Positions 1 to 8,032 are shown, numbered from the stretch's first letter. The stretch: DNA of 28,357 bases from Limnohabitans sp. (GCA_030729445.1 JANQXJ010000228.1:3978-32334); one strand, 5' to 3'. Numbers and translations are program-made. Notes: a model not told the origin generated them from the sequence alone.

Positions 1-757
1 CGTCGGTCTTTTGCGCGTAGCGGGCTTTGGACTCGTCGTAGCCACCGGGGCGGCCTTCGTAAATCACGCCTTTGGAGTCGCACACGTAAATGTTTTCGGT
101 CTTGACGCCCAGGCCCACCATCACGTCCAAGCAGGCGATGGATGCAGCCCCTGCGCCCGACACAGCCAGCTTGATGCTGCCGATGTCCTTGCCCACCAGC
201 TCCAGGCCGTTGAGCATGGCGGCCGAGGCGATGATGGCCGTGCCGTGCTGGTCGTCGTGGAAGACCGGGATGTTCATGCGCTCGCGCAGCTTCTTCTCGA
301 TGTAGAAGCACTCGGGCGCCTTGATGTCTTCGAGGTTGATGCCGCCCAGCGTGGGCTCCATGGCGGCGATGATGTCCACCAGCTTGTCCGGGTCGCGCTC
401 GGCCAGCTCGATATCGAACACGTCAATGCCCGCGAACTTCTTGAACAGGCAACCCTTGCCCTCCATCACGGGCTTGGCCGCCAGCGGGCCGATGTCGCCC
501 AGGCCGAGCACGGCCGTGCCGTTGGTGATCACGGCCACCAAGTTGCCGCGCGAGGTGAAGTCAAACGCCTTGGATGGGTCGGCTTCGATGTCCAGGCAAG
601 GATAAGCCACGCCGGGCGAATAGGCCAGGGACAAATCGCGCTGGTTGGACAGGGGCTTGGTCGGGTTGACTGACACCTTGCCGCGCGTGGGAAAGCGGTG
701 GTAATCGCGGGCCGCGTCGCGCAGGGCTTCTTCGGCGGGGGAGAGAGGTTTGTTCAT
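1..757 (-). CDS. maeB: NADP-dependent malic enzyme, N-terminal part (cut by window edge)
   Basis: This frame runs off the left edge, so only the first 252 codons are visible. It reads MNKPLSPAEEALRDAARDYH from an ATG at 757-755, preceded by a purine-rich AAGAGA. The visible part covers the malic N-terminal domain and the start of the NAD(P)-binding domain. Recognisable family motifs are LSLAYSPGVAYPC (roughly residues 43-55), TNGTAVLGLGDIGPLA, GINLEDIKAPECF, VFHDDQHGTAII, and the Rossmann-type VSGAGAASIA. The family oxidatively decarboxylates malate to pyruvate, making NAD(P)H. Full-length MaeB proteins are usually about 760 residues with a C-terminal phosphotransacetylase-like domain; that half lies outside the window. 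It is separated from the upstream permease gene by a strong terminator, so it probably has its own promoter. Confidence 0.93.
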   Translation of the reverse strand, partial: MNKPLSPAEEALRDAARDYHRFPTRGKVSVNPTKPLSNQRDLSLAYSPGVAYPCLDIEADPSKAFDFTSRGNLVAVITNGTAVLGLGDIGPLAAKPVMEGKGCLFKKFAGIDVFDIELAERDPDKLVDIIAAMEPTLGGINLEDIKAPECFYIEKKLRERMNIPVFHDDQHGTAIIASAAMLNGLELVGKDIGSIKLAVSGAGAASIACLDVMVGLGVKTENIYVCDSKGVIYEGRPGGYDESKARYAQKTD

Positions 758-853
758 TGGGCGTGTCTCTTGGGCTCAAGAAAGGAAATTGACAGGAAAG
801 CGTAACCCATTTAATAGGCAAGTTAACCTGCGGATTACCTGCATAAAAAGCAA

Positions 854-880
854 AAAAGCCAAGCGCTGGGCTTGGCTTTT
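854..880 (-). terminator. Rho-independent terminator downstream of the NCS2 permease gene
   Basis: A perfect 11-bp inverted repeat, AAAAGCCAAGC (854-864) and GCTTGGCTTTT (870-880), flanks a 5-nt loop. Read on the minus strand the stem runs into a T-rich tract (complement of the A run at 852-857), as expected for intrinsic termination of the permease transcript, whose stop codon is at 917-919. It also insulates maeB, which starts about 100 bp further on. The A/T symmetry means it could act in both directions. Confidence 0.85.
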
Positions 881-916
881 GGGGATGCGAAGCAGGCCAA
901 ACGGCCCACTTGATTT

Positions 917-2275
917 TCAGAATTTGTCGTCCAGTTCCTGGGGCAAGATCAAATTGAGCACGATGGACAGCACGGCTGCGGGGAACAAACCGCTGGTCAT
1001 CAGCACGCGGATGGTGTCGGGCAGGTGTTGCAGCGCTTCGGGTGCCAGTTGCAGGCCCAGACCCACCGACAAGGAAAGGGCAAAAATCACCATGTTGCGG
1101 CTGTTCCAGTCCACATCGGCCAGCATGCGCACGCCAGAGGCGGTGACCATGCCAAACATGATGATCACGCCACCGCCCAGCACCGTGATGGGCATGCTGG
1201 CAATCACGGCACCAAACTTGGGCACCAGGCCGCACAAGATCAAAAACACCGCGCCCATGGTCACGACATGGCGGCTCATCACGCCCGTCATGGCCACCAA
1301 GCCCACGTTTTGGCTGAAGCTGGTGTTGGGCAAGCCGCCGAACAAACCGGCCACGGCGGTACCCAAGCCGTCGGCATAGGTGGCACCTTGAACTTCTTTG
1401 TCAGTGGCTTCGCGGTTGGCACCGCCCTTGGTGATCCCGGAGACATCGCCCACGGTTTCAATCGCCGACACCACGGCCATGAAGCACATGCCGATGATGA
1501 TGGCCCAGTTGATTTCCCAGCCGAACTTGAACAGCTCGGGCGCAGTGAACCAAGACGCCCGGCCCACCGCCACAAAGCTGACCTTGCCAATCGCGAAGGC
1601 GTAGGCATAACCGGCCACCATGCCCAGCAAAACCGCTGCCACCGACAGCATGCCGCGCGTGAAAAACTTCAGCAGCAATGTCACCAGGATCACCACCAGG
1701 GCGATGGACCAGTTTTCCAGATTGCCAAACTCGGGCTTGCCTTTGAGGGGCACACCACCAGCGGCGTACTCCACACCCACCTTGACCAGTGCCAAGCCGA
1801 TCATCAGCACGATCAGGCCTGTGACCAGTGGGGGCAAGGCGTGGCGGATGCGGCCAATGAAGGTGCCGATGAAGAAGTGGAAGATGCCGCCGATCACCAC
1901 GCCTGTCATCAAACCTGCCATACCGGCCACGCCTGCGCCGGCCACGGCCGGGATCATGATCGGGATGAAGGCAAAGCTGGTGCCCTGCACGATGGGCAAA
2001 CGCGCGCCCACAGGCCCAATGCCCACGGTTTGCAGCAAAGTGGCCACCCCCGCCAGGAACATCGACATCTGGATCATGTAGACCATGTTGTGGAAGTCTG
2101 GCGAATTGGAGCCAAAGCCAAACCCGGCTGCGCCTGCCACGATGATGGCGGGCGTCACGTTGCTCACAAACATGGCCAGCACATGCTGGATGCCCAGCGG
2201 TACGGCCTTGCCCAAAGGTGGGGTGTAGTCAGGGTCTCGCAGCTGCTCCGGGCTGCCCAATGAACGGTCGGTCAT
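917..2275 (-). CDS. NCS2-family purine permease (xanthine/urate type)
   Basis: A 452-residue integral membrane protein of the nucleobase:cation symporter-2 family. The NCS2 signature Q-N-x-G-x4-T-[RKG] is present as QNVGLVAMTG (residues 322-331). The TM8 motif AIETVGD carries Glu273, which matches the substrate-contacting Glu of the E. coli xanthine permease XanQ. An early histidine, IQHVLAM (His31), also matches. The match to XanQ-type residues and the neighbouring purine-degradation genes favour xanthine, urate or a related purine over uracil; the exact substrate is inferred. The ATG at 2275 is chosen because GGAG lies 7-10 nt upstream; a TTG at 2287 would overlap that Shine-Dalgarno sequence. 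The gene is 129 bp past the end of the PhyH gene and has its own promoter and a TGTATACA operator. Confidence 0.9.
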   Translation of the reverse strand: MTDRSLGSPEQLRDPDYTPPLGKAVPLGIQHVLAMFVSNVTPAIIVAGAAGFGFGSNSPDFHNMVYMIQMSMFLAGVATLLQTVGIGPVGARLPIVQGTSFAFIPIMIPAVAGAGVAGMAGLMTGVVIGGIFHFFIGTFIGRIRHALPPLVTGLIVLMIGLALVKVGVEYAAGGVPLKGKPEFGNLENWSIALVVILVTLLLKFFTRGMLSVAAVLLGMVAGYAYAFAIGKVSFVAVGRASWFTAPELFKFGWEINWAIIIGMCFMAVVSAIETVGDVSGITKGGANREATDKEVQGATYADGLGTAVAGLFGGLPNTSFSQNVGLVAMTGVMSRHVVTMGAVFLILCGLVPKFGAVIASMPITVLGGGVIIMFGMVTASGVRMLADVDWNSRNMVIFALSLSVGLGLQLAPEALQHLPDTIRVLMTSGLFPAAVLSIVLNLILPQELDDKF

Positions 2276-2314
2276 GTCTCGCTCCAATCAAGTATTCGAA
2301 CTGATGCACAAAAG

Positions 2315-2322
2315 TGTATACA
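2315..2322. promoter_or_regulatory. Putative GntR operator TGTATACA upstream of the permease
   Basis: A perfect 8-bp palindrome with A/T-rich flanks (AAAG-TGTATACA-AATTTT), centred about 43 bp before the permease ATG. The same core occurs at 7988-7995 and 18517-18524, both upstream of purine genes. Seen from the minus strand it lies just downstream of a candidate -10 box, the position expected for a repressor site. The pattern TTGTATACAA is typical of FCD-class GntR regulators, and such a regulator is encoded at 7245-7910. Binding is inferred. Confidence 0.7.
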
Positions 2323-2323
2323 A

Positions 2324-2351
2324 ATTTTAACGAGCCAATGCACCATTTCAA
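2324..2351 (-). promoter_or_regulatory. Candidate sigma-70 promoter of the permease gene
   Basis: On the minus strand, TTGAAA (2351-2346) and TAAAAT (2329-2324) are separated by 16 bp, a reasonable -35/-10 pair. The putative operator at 2315-2322 begins directly after the -10 box, so a bound repressor would cover the start point. The assignment is from sequence pattern only. Confidence 0.5.
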
Positions 2352-2404
2352 TGCAGTGGAAACCCTGATTTTTTAGAGGGATTTTGGGGGCGGTGGCGGA
2401 GCGC

Positions 2405-3247
2405 TCAAACCGCCATCAAAGGAAACAGCGCATGGTCCATCGGCACGCCTGCGGCCAGCTCTTGGTCCAGGCCGGGAAAGGGCGGCGAGGTCACCCAAGG
2501 CCTTGGCGCGTGGGTCATGTCGTCGCCCAAAAAGCGCACCGAGTACACGCGCCTGCGCTGCGTGCCGTCCACCCCGGCCGAGGCGTGCAGGCTGAGCATG
2601 TGAAAACACACCAAATCGCCTGGCTGCAAGTCCCATCCGAGGATGGGGAAGTCTTCGCGGTGGTTGTCGATGTCGGGCAACTCGGCCAGCGAGCCTTCGG
2701 GAAACCACTTGGCCTGGTTCGTCATGAAGGTGCGCGGCATGAGCCAGGGGCCACGGTGTGAGCCTGCGATGAACTCCAGCGTGGACGGGCGGGACACCGG
2801 GTCCACCGGAATCCAGAAGCTGATGTTTTGCAGGCCGTCCACGTTGTAATAGGGCTGGTCCTGGTGCCAGGGCGTACGCTGGCGCGTGCCGGGCTCCTTG
2901 ACCAGCAGGTGGTCGTGGTACAGGCGCACCGTCTGGCTTTGCATCAGGCGCTGCGCCAGTGCGGCCAGGGGCGTGTCGAAGATGAAGCGCTTGTACTGCG
3001 GGATGTCTTGCCAGTTGCAAAAGTCTTCAAAAAAGCGCCCCGGGTCGTCGGGCCTGCTGGCCACCATGCCGCGCGGGCTGGGGTGGGCCAGGTTGGCTTC
3101 GATGCCGCTTTTGAGCAATTCCACTTCGTCTGGCGTGAACAGGTTGCGGATGCACACCGCGCCATCGCGCTGGTAGTCGGCCACGTCTTGGTCGGTGGTG
3201 CAGGCCTGCACGCGCTGGCGCAGGGTTTCAAGCTGCGGTGCGCTCAT
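2405..3247 (-). CDS. Phytanoyl-CoA dioxygenase (PhyH) family protein
   Basis: A 280-residue protein of the PhyH family of Fe(II)/2-oxoglutarate-dependent oxygenases. The iron triad is visible as His128-x-Asp130 in TPWHQDQPYY and His221 in LSLHASAG. The Arg-rich stretch after it (RRRVYSVRF, from about residue 231) would supply the 2-oxoglutarate-binding Arg. Family members hydroxylate small molecules or acyl-CoAs; the substrate cannot be read here. It is the last gene of the gntR-puuE-uraD/allC-M20 unit: its ATG at 3247 lies 2 nt after the stop of the M20 gene, with no clear Shine-Dalgarno sequence, so translation is probably coupled. A TTG at 3253 is a less likely start. That position argues for a role in using a purine-derived or co-transported compound, which would be unusual for this family. 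Confidence 0.87.
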   Translation of the reverse strand: MSAPQLETLRQRVQACTTDQDVADYQRDGAVCIRNLFTPDEVELLKSGIEANLAHPSPRGMVASRPDDPGRFFEDFCNWQDIPQYKRFIFDTPLAALAQRLMQSQTVRLYHDHLLVKEPGTRQRTPWHQDQPYYNVDGLQNISFWIPVDPVSRPSTLEFIAGSHRGPWLMPRTFMTNQAKWFPEGSLAELPDIDNHREDFPILGWDLQPGDLVCFHMLSLHASAGVDGTQRRRVYSVRFLGDDMTHAPRPWVTSPPFPGLDQELAAGVPMDHALFPLMAV

Positions 3248-3249
3248 GC

Positions 3250-4503
3250 TCAAGCCAGCAAATCCAGCAGCGTGCGTGCAATCACCTTGGTCGCGCGGCG
3301 CAGGTCTTCCAGCTCGACATGCTCATCGGCGCGTTTGGCGTTGGACTCGAGCACGGTGCGCGGCCCTGCGCCGTAGATCACGCCGGGGATGCCGCGCTCC
3401 ACGTACAGGCGCACGTCGGTGTACAGCGGCGTGCCCAGAGCTGGGATGGCTTCTCCGAAGACTTGTTCGCCGTGCTTTTGGATGGCGCTGACCAGCGGTT
3501 GGTTGCCCGCCAGTGGCTTCATGGCGTTGGCCAGCAGCATGCGGCGCACATCCACTTTCAGCACATGGCCACCGCGTGGGGGCTTGAAGCTGGCCGCGGC
3601 GTCGGCGATGGTTTGGCGGATGCTGGCTTCCACTTCGGCCGGGTTCTCTTCGGGGATCATGCGGCGGTCGAGCTTGAAGCTGACTTTGCCGGGCACCACG
3701 TTGGTGTTGGTGCCGCCTTCGATCAGGCCCACGTTCAGATAGGGGTGGGTGATGCCCTCGACCTTGGACGTGACCTTCAGGTATTGCGTGTTGAGCGCGA
3801 GCAGGGCGCTCAGGATGTGCACTGCGCCTTGCAGTGCGTCGGTGCCACTGTCGGGGATGGCGGCGTGCGACATCTCGCCTTGCACGGTGACTTCCATTTG
3901 CAGGCAGCCGTTGTGTGCGGTGACGACCTGGTAGCTGAAGCCTGCCGCGATCATCAGGTCGGGCTTGGTCAGGCCCTTGGCCAGCAGCCAGCCGGGGCCC
4001 ATTTCGCCGCCAAACTCTTCGTCGTAGGTGAAGTGCAGTTCCACACCGCCTTTGAGCGGTGCTTTCAACGATTCGAGTGCGCGTGTGGCAAATGTGAAGG
4101 TGGAAAAGTCGCACTTGCTCACGGCGGTGGCGCGGCCGTACATGGCACCCCCATGGATCTCGCCGCCGTAGGGCGGGTGTGTCCAGCCTTCGCCTGGGGG
4201 CACCACGTCGCCGTGGGCGTTCAGGGCGATGGTTTTGCCTTCGCCATATTTGCGGCGCACGATCAGGTTGGTGATCGACTCCAGACCATAGGCGTTGACT
4301 TCGGAGGCGGGCACAGGGTGCTTTTCTGCCTCAAAGCCCATGGGCGCGAGCAACTCTGCGGTGCGCTCGGCGTGCGGGGCGTTGTTGCCGGGTGGGGTGT
4401 CGGTGGGCACTTGTACCAGAGCCTGCAAAAACTTGACCTGTTCGTCAAAGTGCGCGTCGATCCAGGCGTCGAGTTGTTGGTATTGATTTTCAGTAGCGCT
4501 CAT
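3250..4503 (-). CDS. M20-family metallohydrolase (ArgE/DapE-like deacylase)
   Basis: A 417-residue zinc-dependent hydrolase of peptidase family M20, with a catalytic domain interrupted by a dimerisation domain. Metal and catalytic residues can be placed: His97 and Asp99 in NAHGDVVPPG, the bridging Asp132 in the variant motif GRATAVSKCDF (the usual form is GRGxxDMKGG), the Glu162-Glu163 pair in YDEEFGGE, and His395 in ADEHVEL. His213 in MSHAAIPDSGTDA belongs to the dimerisation domain. Its ATG (4503) overlaps the stop of the uraD/allC gene in an ATGA, so the two are translationally coupled. It is not the allantoate hydrolase itself, because that domain is in the preceding gene. It may act on ureidoglycolate, a carbamoylated intermediate or another N-acyl compound; the true substrate is unknown. 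Confidence 0.88.
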   Translation of the reverse strand: MSATENQYQQLDAWIDAHFDEQVKFLQALVQVPTDTPPGNNAPHAERTAELLAPMGFEAEKHPVPASEVNAYGLESITNLIVRRKYGEGKTIALNAHGDVVPPGEGWTHPPYGGEIHGGAMYGRATAVSKCDFSTFTFATRALESLKAPLKGGVELHFTYDEEFGGEMGPGWLLAKGLTKPDLMIAAGFSYQVVTAHNGCLQMEVTVQGEMSHAAIPDSGTDALQGAVHILSALLALNTQYLKVTSKVEGITHPYLNVGLIEGGTNTNVVPGKVSFKLDRRMIPEENPAEVEASIRQTIADAAASFKPPRGGHVLKVDVRRMLLANAMKPLAGNQPLVSAIQKHGEQVFGEAIPALGTPLYTDVRLYVERGIPGVIYGAGPRTVLESNAKRADEHVELEDLRRATKVIARTLLDLLA

Positions 4504-6275
4504 GACAGTTCCTGAGAGAGTTGATTCAAAACATGGGTGAAGGCGTCGATGCACAGCTGCATGTCGTCGCTGGTGGTCGATTCGCGTGGGTTGTGGCTGA
4601 TGCCCCCGTTTTCGCCACGCACAAACAGCATGGCTTGTGGCATGACTTCGTGCAGCTTCATGGCGTCGTGGCCTGCACCGCTGGGCAGTTTGAACAGCGG
4701 CACACCCAAGTCGCTCACGGCGCGTTCCCATCGGGCTTGCCACTCGGGGGCGCTGGGCGCAGCGGCGGCGCTCATGGTGAGTTCGGCTTTGACGCGCACG
4801 CCACGGCGCTCGGCAATGGCCTGCAATTGCGCCATCACATCTGCCACCAGCGCGTCGCGCTGTGCATCGGTGGGCGCACGCATGTCCAGGCTGAACAGGC
4901 AGCGCCCGGGCACCACGTTGATCGAGCCGTTGGGCACTTGCAGCTGGCCAATGGTGGCCACCGAGTCACCGTCTTTCGCGGCGCGTTGCTCCATGTAGAG
5001 CGCCAGTTCGGCCACGGCGCAAGCCGCGTCGCGGCGGCGGTCCATGGGGGTGGTGCCTGCGTGGCTGGCCGTGCCGATGATTTCGCACAGGTAGCGCACG
5101 CTGCCGTTGATCGAGGTGACCACGCCCAGCGGGATATTCACTTCATTGAGCACCGGGCCTTGTTCGATGTGCACTTCGATAAAGCCCAAATACTGCGCCG
5201 GGTCGCGCTGGATCTTGGGGATGTCGTCGATGTTCAAGCCCGCATGCTGCATGGCCGCACGCATGGTGATGCCGTCGGCGTCTTGCTGGTCCAGCCATTC
5301 TGGCTTGAAGTCTCCGATCAAGGCGCCCGAACCCAAAAAGGTGGCTTTGTAGCGCTGGCCTTCTTCTTCGGCAAAGGCCACGACTTCGATGCCAAAGGGC
5401 AATCTTTTGCCTTGTTGGTGCAGTTGCTGCACACAGGCCATGGGCACAAAGATGCCCAAGCGCCCGTCGTACTTGCCGCCGTTGCGCACGGTGTCGTAGT
5501 GGCTGCCCGTCATCAGGTATTTGCCGCCTGTGGTGGCCGGGTGATAGCGCCCCACCACGTTGCCCACGGCATCGGTATAAACCTCGTCAAAACCGCAGTC
5601 GCGTATGTTTTGCGTGATGCGCTGGGCGCAGGCGCGGTGCGCGTCGGTGAGGTAGGTGACGGTGAGTTGACCCAGTTCGGCAAAGCCGGGGTCGGAGTGT
5701 TGTGCGAGTTGTTCTTGCCAGTCCCAGACCTGGTGACCCAGCGTGGGCTCGACACCAAACTTGTCGTTCAGGCGGATTTCGACGATGCGGTGGATGTGGC
5801 GCAGGCACTCTGCCAACTCAAAGTCGGGGTGGCCAAACAGGCGGCGCTCAAAGGCCTCGATGATCTGTTTTTTGTTCAAGCCCACGCCACGCGGGCCGCG
5901 CACGGCCAAGATGAAGGGCCAGCCGAACTTGGCGTTGTAGTCGGCGTTGAGCTTTTGAATCTTGGCGAACTCTTCGGGCGTGCAGTCGGTCAAGCCGGCT
6001 TTGGTTTGTTCGTTGGTCGACTCGGCCGTGAGCGACTTGCTCACCATGGCCTTGCCCGCCAGCTCCGGGTGGGCGCGGATCAGGCCCAGCTGCGCATCGC
6101 GTCCGGCGTGTGCCAGCACTTCGCACATGGCGTGTTTGAGGTGGGCCAGCGAGGTGAAGGGGCGTTGCGCCAGCGCTTGCTCGGCAATCCAGGGTGAGTG
6201 CTCGTACAGGCCGTCGAGCATCTGCGCCGCCTCTGCGGTGGATGCTTGGTTGAGTTGGTCGAGGGTCAGGGCCAT
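4500..6275 (-). CDS. Bifunctional OHCU decarboxylase / allantoate amidohydrolase (UraD-AllC fusion)
   Basis: A 591-residue fusion. Residues 1 to about 173 form a UraD domain, with HPELAGK (His69), STNEQTKAGL (Glu89) and the C-terminal HIHRIVEIRL; it decarboxylates 2-oxo-4-hydroxy-4-carboxy-5-ureidoimidazoline to S-allantoin. Residues from about 185 on form an M20 hydrolase of the allantoate amidohydrolase/N-carbamoyl-amino-acid hydrolase type. Its dimetal ligands fit His259 and Asp270 (GSHYDT...KYDG), Glu305 (AEEEGQ), His369 (EVHIEQG) and His561 (GGISHNPRE); GAGHDA is at 533-538. The enzyme therefore acts on both sides of the allantoinase step made by the upstream gene. There is no stop codon or frameshift at the junction. 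The ATG at 6275 starts 2 nt after the puuE stop; a TTG at 6281 would overlap it. Confidence 0.93.
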   Translation of the reverse strand: MALTLDQLNQASTAEAAQMLDGLYEHSPWIAEQALAQRPFTSLAHLKHAMCEVLAHAGRDAQLGLIRAHPELAGKAMVSKSLTAESTNEQTKAGLTDCTPEEFAKIQKLNADYNAKFGWPFILAVRGPRGVGLNKKQIIEAFERRLFGHPDFELAECLRHIHRIVEIRLNDKFGVEPTLGHQVWDWQEQLAQHSDPGFAELGQLTVTYLTDAHRACAQRITQNIRDCGFDEVYTDAVGNVVGRYHPATTGGKYLMTGSHYDTVRNGGKYDGRLGIFVPMACVQQLHQQGKRLPFGIEVVAFAEEEGQRYKATFLGSGALIGDFKPEWLDQQDADGITMRAAMQHAGLNIDDIPKIQRDPAQYLGFIEVHIEQGPVLNEVNIPLGVVTSINGSVRYLCEIIGTASHAGTTPMDRRRDAACAVAELALYMEQRAAKDGDSVATIGQLQVPNGSINVVPGRCLFSLDMRAPTDAQRDALVADVMAQLQAIAERRGVRVKAELTMSAAAAPSAPEWQARWERAVSDLGVPLFKLPSGAGHDAMKLHEVMPQAMLFVRGENGGISHNPRESTTSDDMQLCIDAFTHVLNQLSQELS

Positions 6276-6277
6276 GT

Positions 6278-7228
6278 TCAATCCTTGTAGGGGTGTGTGG
6301 CTTTCCAGTGCCGCGCAATGTCGATGCGCCGCGCCACCCAGACCTTGTCGTGTGACTGGATGTGGTCCAAAAAGCGTTGCAGCGCGGTGATGCGCCCTGG
6401 GCGGCCGAGCAGGCGGCAGTGCATGCCGATGCTCATCATCTTGGGGGCGTTGTCACCACTCGGGTCACCTTCGGCGTACAGCGCGTCAAAGGTGTCCTTC
6501 ATGTACTGAAAGAACGGATCGGCGTGTGAATAGCCTTGGGGCAGCGCAAAGCGCATGTCGTTGCAGTCCAAGGTGTAGGGCACGATGAGTTGAGGCGCAT
6601 CGGTGCCGTCTGACTTGCGCACCTTCATCCAAAACGGCAGGTCGTCGCCGTAGTAGTCGCTGTCGTATTCAAAGCCGCCAAAGTCGGCCACCAGGCGGCG
6701 CGTGTTGGGGCTGTCGCGCCCGGTGTACCAGCCCAGCGGCCGCTCGCCCGTGAGCTTTTGCAAAATGTCCATCGCCTCGGCCATGTGGGCGCGCTCGGTG
6801 GCTTCGTCGATGTTTTGGTAGTGGATCCACTTGAGGCCGTGGCAGGCGATGTCGTAGCCCAATTCTTTGAACGCGGCAGTTAACTCTGGGTGCTTTTGCA
6901 GCGCAGTGGCCACGCCAAACACCGTGAGCGGCAGACCGCGCTTTTCAAACTCGCGCAATATGCGCCACACGCCAGCCCGCGAGCCGTATTCGTAAATGCC
7001 TTCCATGCTGATGTGCCGCTCAGGGAAGGATGCGGGATTGAACATTTCAGACAAAAACTGTTCGGATCCCGCATCGCCGTGCAGCACCGAGTTTTCGCCG
7101 CCTTCTTCGTAGTTCAAGACAAACTGCACCGCTACGCGAGCACCGCCGGGCCACTGGGCGTGCGGCACATGGCGGCCGTAGCCCTTCAAGTCGCGGGGGT
7201 AGGGGAGGGTGCTGTCGTAGGTGCTCAT
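6278..7228 (-). CDS. puuE: Allantoinase of the PuuE (polysaccharide deacetylase-like) type
   Basis: A 316-residue protein matching the PuuE family, the metal-independent allantoinase unrelated to AllB. Seen are the N-terminal YPRDLKGYGRHVPHAQWPGG, then VQFVLNYEEGGENSVLHGD, MEGIYEYGSRAGVWR, the deacetylase-fold segment GYDIACHGLKWIHYQ, and the C-terminal MMSIGMHCRLLGRPGR. It hydrolyses allantoin to allantoate. The usual length of the family is a little over 300 residues, so it is complete. It starts at the ATG at 7228, 16 nt after the gntR stop, and ends 2 nt before the uraD/allC start, so it sits between the genes whose product supplies its substrate and uses its product. Confidence 0.95.
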   Translation of the reverse strand: MSTYDSTLPYPRDLKGYGRHVPHAQWPGGARVAVQFVLNYEEGGENSVLHGDAGSEQFLSEMFNPASFPERHISMEGIYEYGSRAGVWRILREFEKRGLPLTVFGVATALQKHPELTAAFKELGYDIACHGLKWIHYQNIDEATERAHMAEAMDILQKLTGERPLGWYTGRDSPNTRRLVADFGGFEYDSDYYGDDLPFWMKVRKSDGTDAPQLIVPYTLDCNDMRFALPQGYSHADPFFQYMKDTFDALYAEGDPSGDNAPKMMSIGMHCRLLGRPGRITALQRFLDHIQSHDKVWVARRIDIARHWKATHPYKD

Positions 7229-7244
7229 GCTTGTACTCAGGGGT

Positions 7245-7910
7245 TTAGGCCAGGGCCAGAGAAATGTCGTGCGTGGGCACTTTGCGGTCGAAGGTCAGGC
7301 TGGCTTCGACGTGCAACAGGTGCTCGTGCATCAGGCGCACGGCCAAGTCCGAGTCCTTCGCCTCCAGGGCGGCGACCAAGGCCACATGCTCGTCGGTGGA
7401 GTGCTCAGCTTCGTTCCGCGACTGGTACATCAGCGTGATCAGGGCGCAGCGTGAAATCAGCTCGCCCAGAACCTGGGCCAGCACATCGTTGTTCATGAGT
7501 TCGGCCATGCGCACATGAAAATCGCCCAGCAACTCGGTGCGGCCCGTGATGTCGCCTTGTGTGACGGCTTCGCGCTCTTGCTGGATGTGGTCTTTCAAGG
7601 CCACGATTTGCTCGGGGGTGACCTGCTGCACAAAGGCGCGGGTCATCTCGGCTTCTAGCATCCGGCGCACGGCAAAGACCTGTTGCGCTTCTTCGACCGA
7701 AGGGGCGGCCACAAACGCGCCGCGTGCGGGTTCGAGCCGGATCAGGCGGTTTTGCGACAGCTGAAACAAGGCTTGCCGCACCAATGTGCGCGAGACGCCA
7801 AAGTGGTCGGCCAGCTTTTGCTCGGCCAGTTTGGAGCCGGGCAACAACCGATGCTCCACGATGGCGCGGGTCAGCGATTCGACGATGTGGTGCGTGGTGG
7901 AAGTTTCCAT
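7245..7910 (-). CDS. GntR-family transcriptional regulator with FCD domain, probable purine regulator
   Basis: A 221-residue regulator. Residues 1 to about 70 form the GntR winged helix-turn-helix, with LPGSKLAEQKLADHFGVSRT and the wing RLEPARGAFVA. Residues from about 75 form an FCD ligand-binding domain, with VFAVRRMLEAEMTRA, GDFHVRMAELMNN, EHVALVAALEAKD and MHEHLLHVE holding the typical His/Asp metal-ligand set. It is the first gene of the allantoin unit and is divergent from uraH. A TGTATACA palindrome lies between the two genes, and two more copies precede the permease and puuD. The simplest reading is an autoregulated repressor of purine degradation that responds to a pathway intermediate such as urate or allantoate; the ligand is a guess. 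Start is the ATG at 7910-7908. Confidence 0.92.
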   Translation of the reverse strand: METSTTHHIVESLTRAIVEHRLLPGSKLAEQKLADHFGVSRTLVRQALFQLSQNRLIRLEPARGAFVAAPSVEEAQQVFAVRRMLEAEMTRAFVQQVTPEQIVALKDHIQQEREAVTQGDITGRTELLGDFHVRMAELMNNDVLAQVLGELISRCALITLMYQSRNEAEHSTDEHVALVAALEAKDSDLAVRLMHEHLLHVEASLTFDRKVPTHDISLALA

Positions 7911-7987
7911 GTCTCGCGGTCCCTTGGGGCTGTTGGCCCGGGTGTTTTAGTGTCGGTGGCCGAAATCATAGCCATCAAAAGCAAAAT

Positions 7988-7995
7988 TGTATACA
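7988..7995. promoter_or_regulatory. Putative GntR operator TGTATACA between gntR and uraH
   Basis: The second copy of the 8-bp palindrome (AAAAT-TGTATACA-CTTCG) in the 169-bp divergent region, 77 bp before the gntR start and 84 bp before the uraH start. One site here could control both directions. The left half is a perfect TTGTA; the right half has CAC in place of CAA. Confidence 0.7.
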
Positions 7996-8014
7996 CTTCG
8001 GTCGACCGGTTTAA

Positions 8015-8032
8015 AAGGCTTTTCAAAGCCTT
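8015..8032 (+). other. Small hairpin in the uraH leader
   Basis: AAGGCTTT (8015-8022) and AAAGCCTT (8025-8032) form an 8-bp inverted repeat; realistically 7 bp around a 4-nt loop. It lies 47 nt before the uraH start and just downstream of the operator. It lacks a following T-run, so it is not a clear terminator. It may be a leader structure or a second dyad for a regulator. Confidence 0.4.

Noticed and set aside
561..1235. A 224-codon minus-strand frame across the maeB start
   Set aside because: It crosses the terminator and lies out of frame with both the malic enzyme and the permease, which are clear.
1025..2263. A 412-codon plus-strand frame opposite the permease
   Set aside because: Extreme His/Gln/Asp content typical of the complement of a membrane-protein gene; no ribosome binding site or family.
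2276..2287. TTG start four codons before the permease ATG
   Set aside because: The TTG overlaps the GGAG that serves the downstream ATG. Similar TTG codons at 3253 and 6281 overlap the stop of the preceding gene and were also set aside.
4521..6197. A 558-codon open frame on the plus strand opposite the uraD/allC gene
   Set aside because: The opposite strand encodes two recognisable enzyme domains with catalytic residues; this frame is compositionally odd and has no motif.
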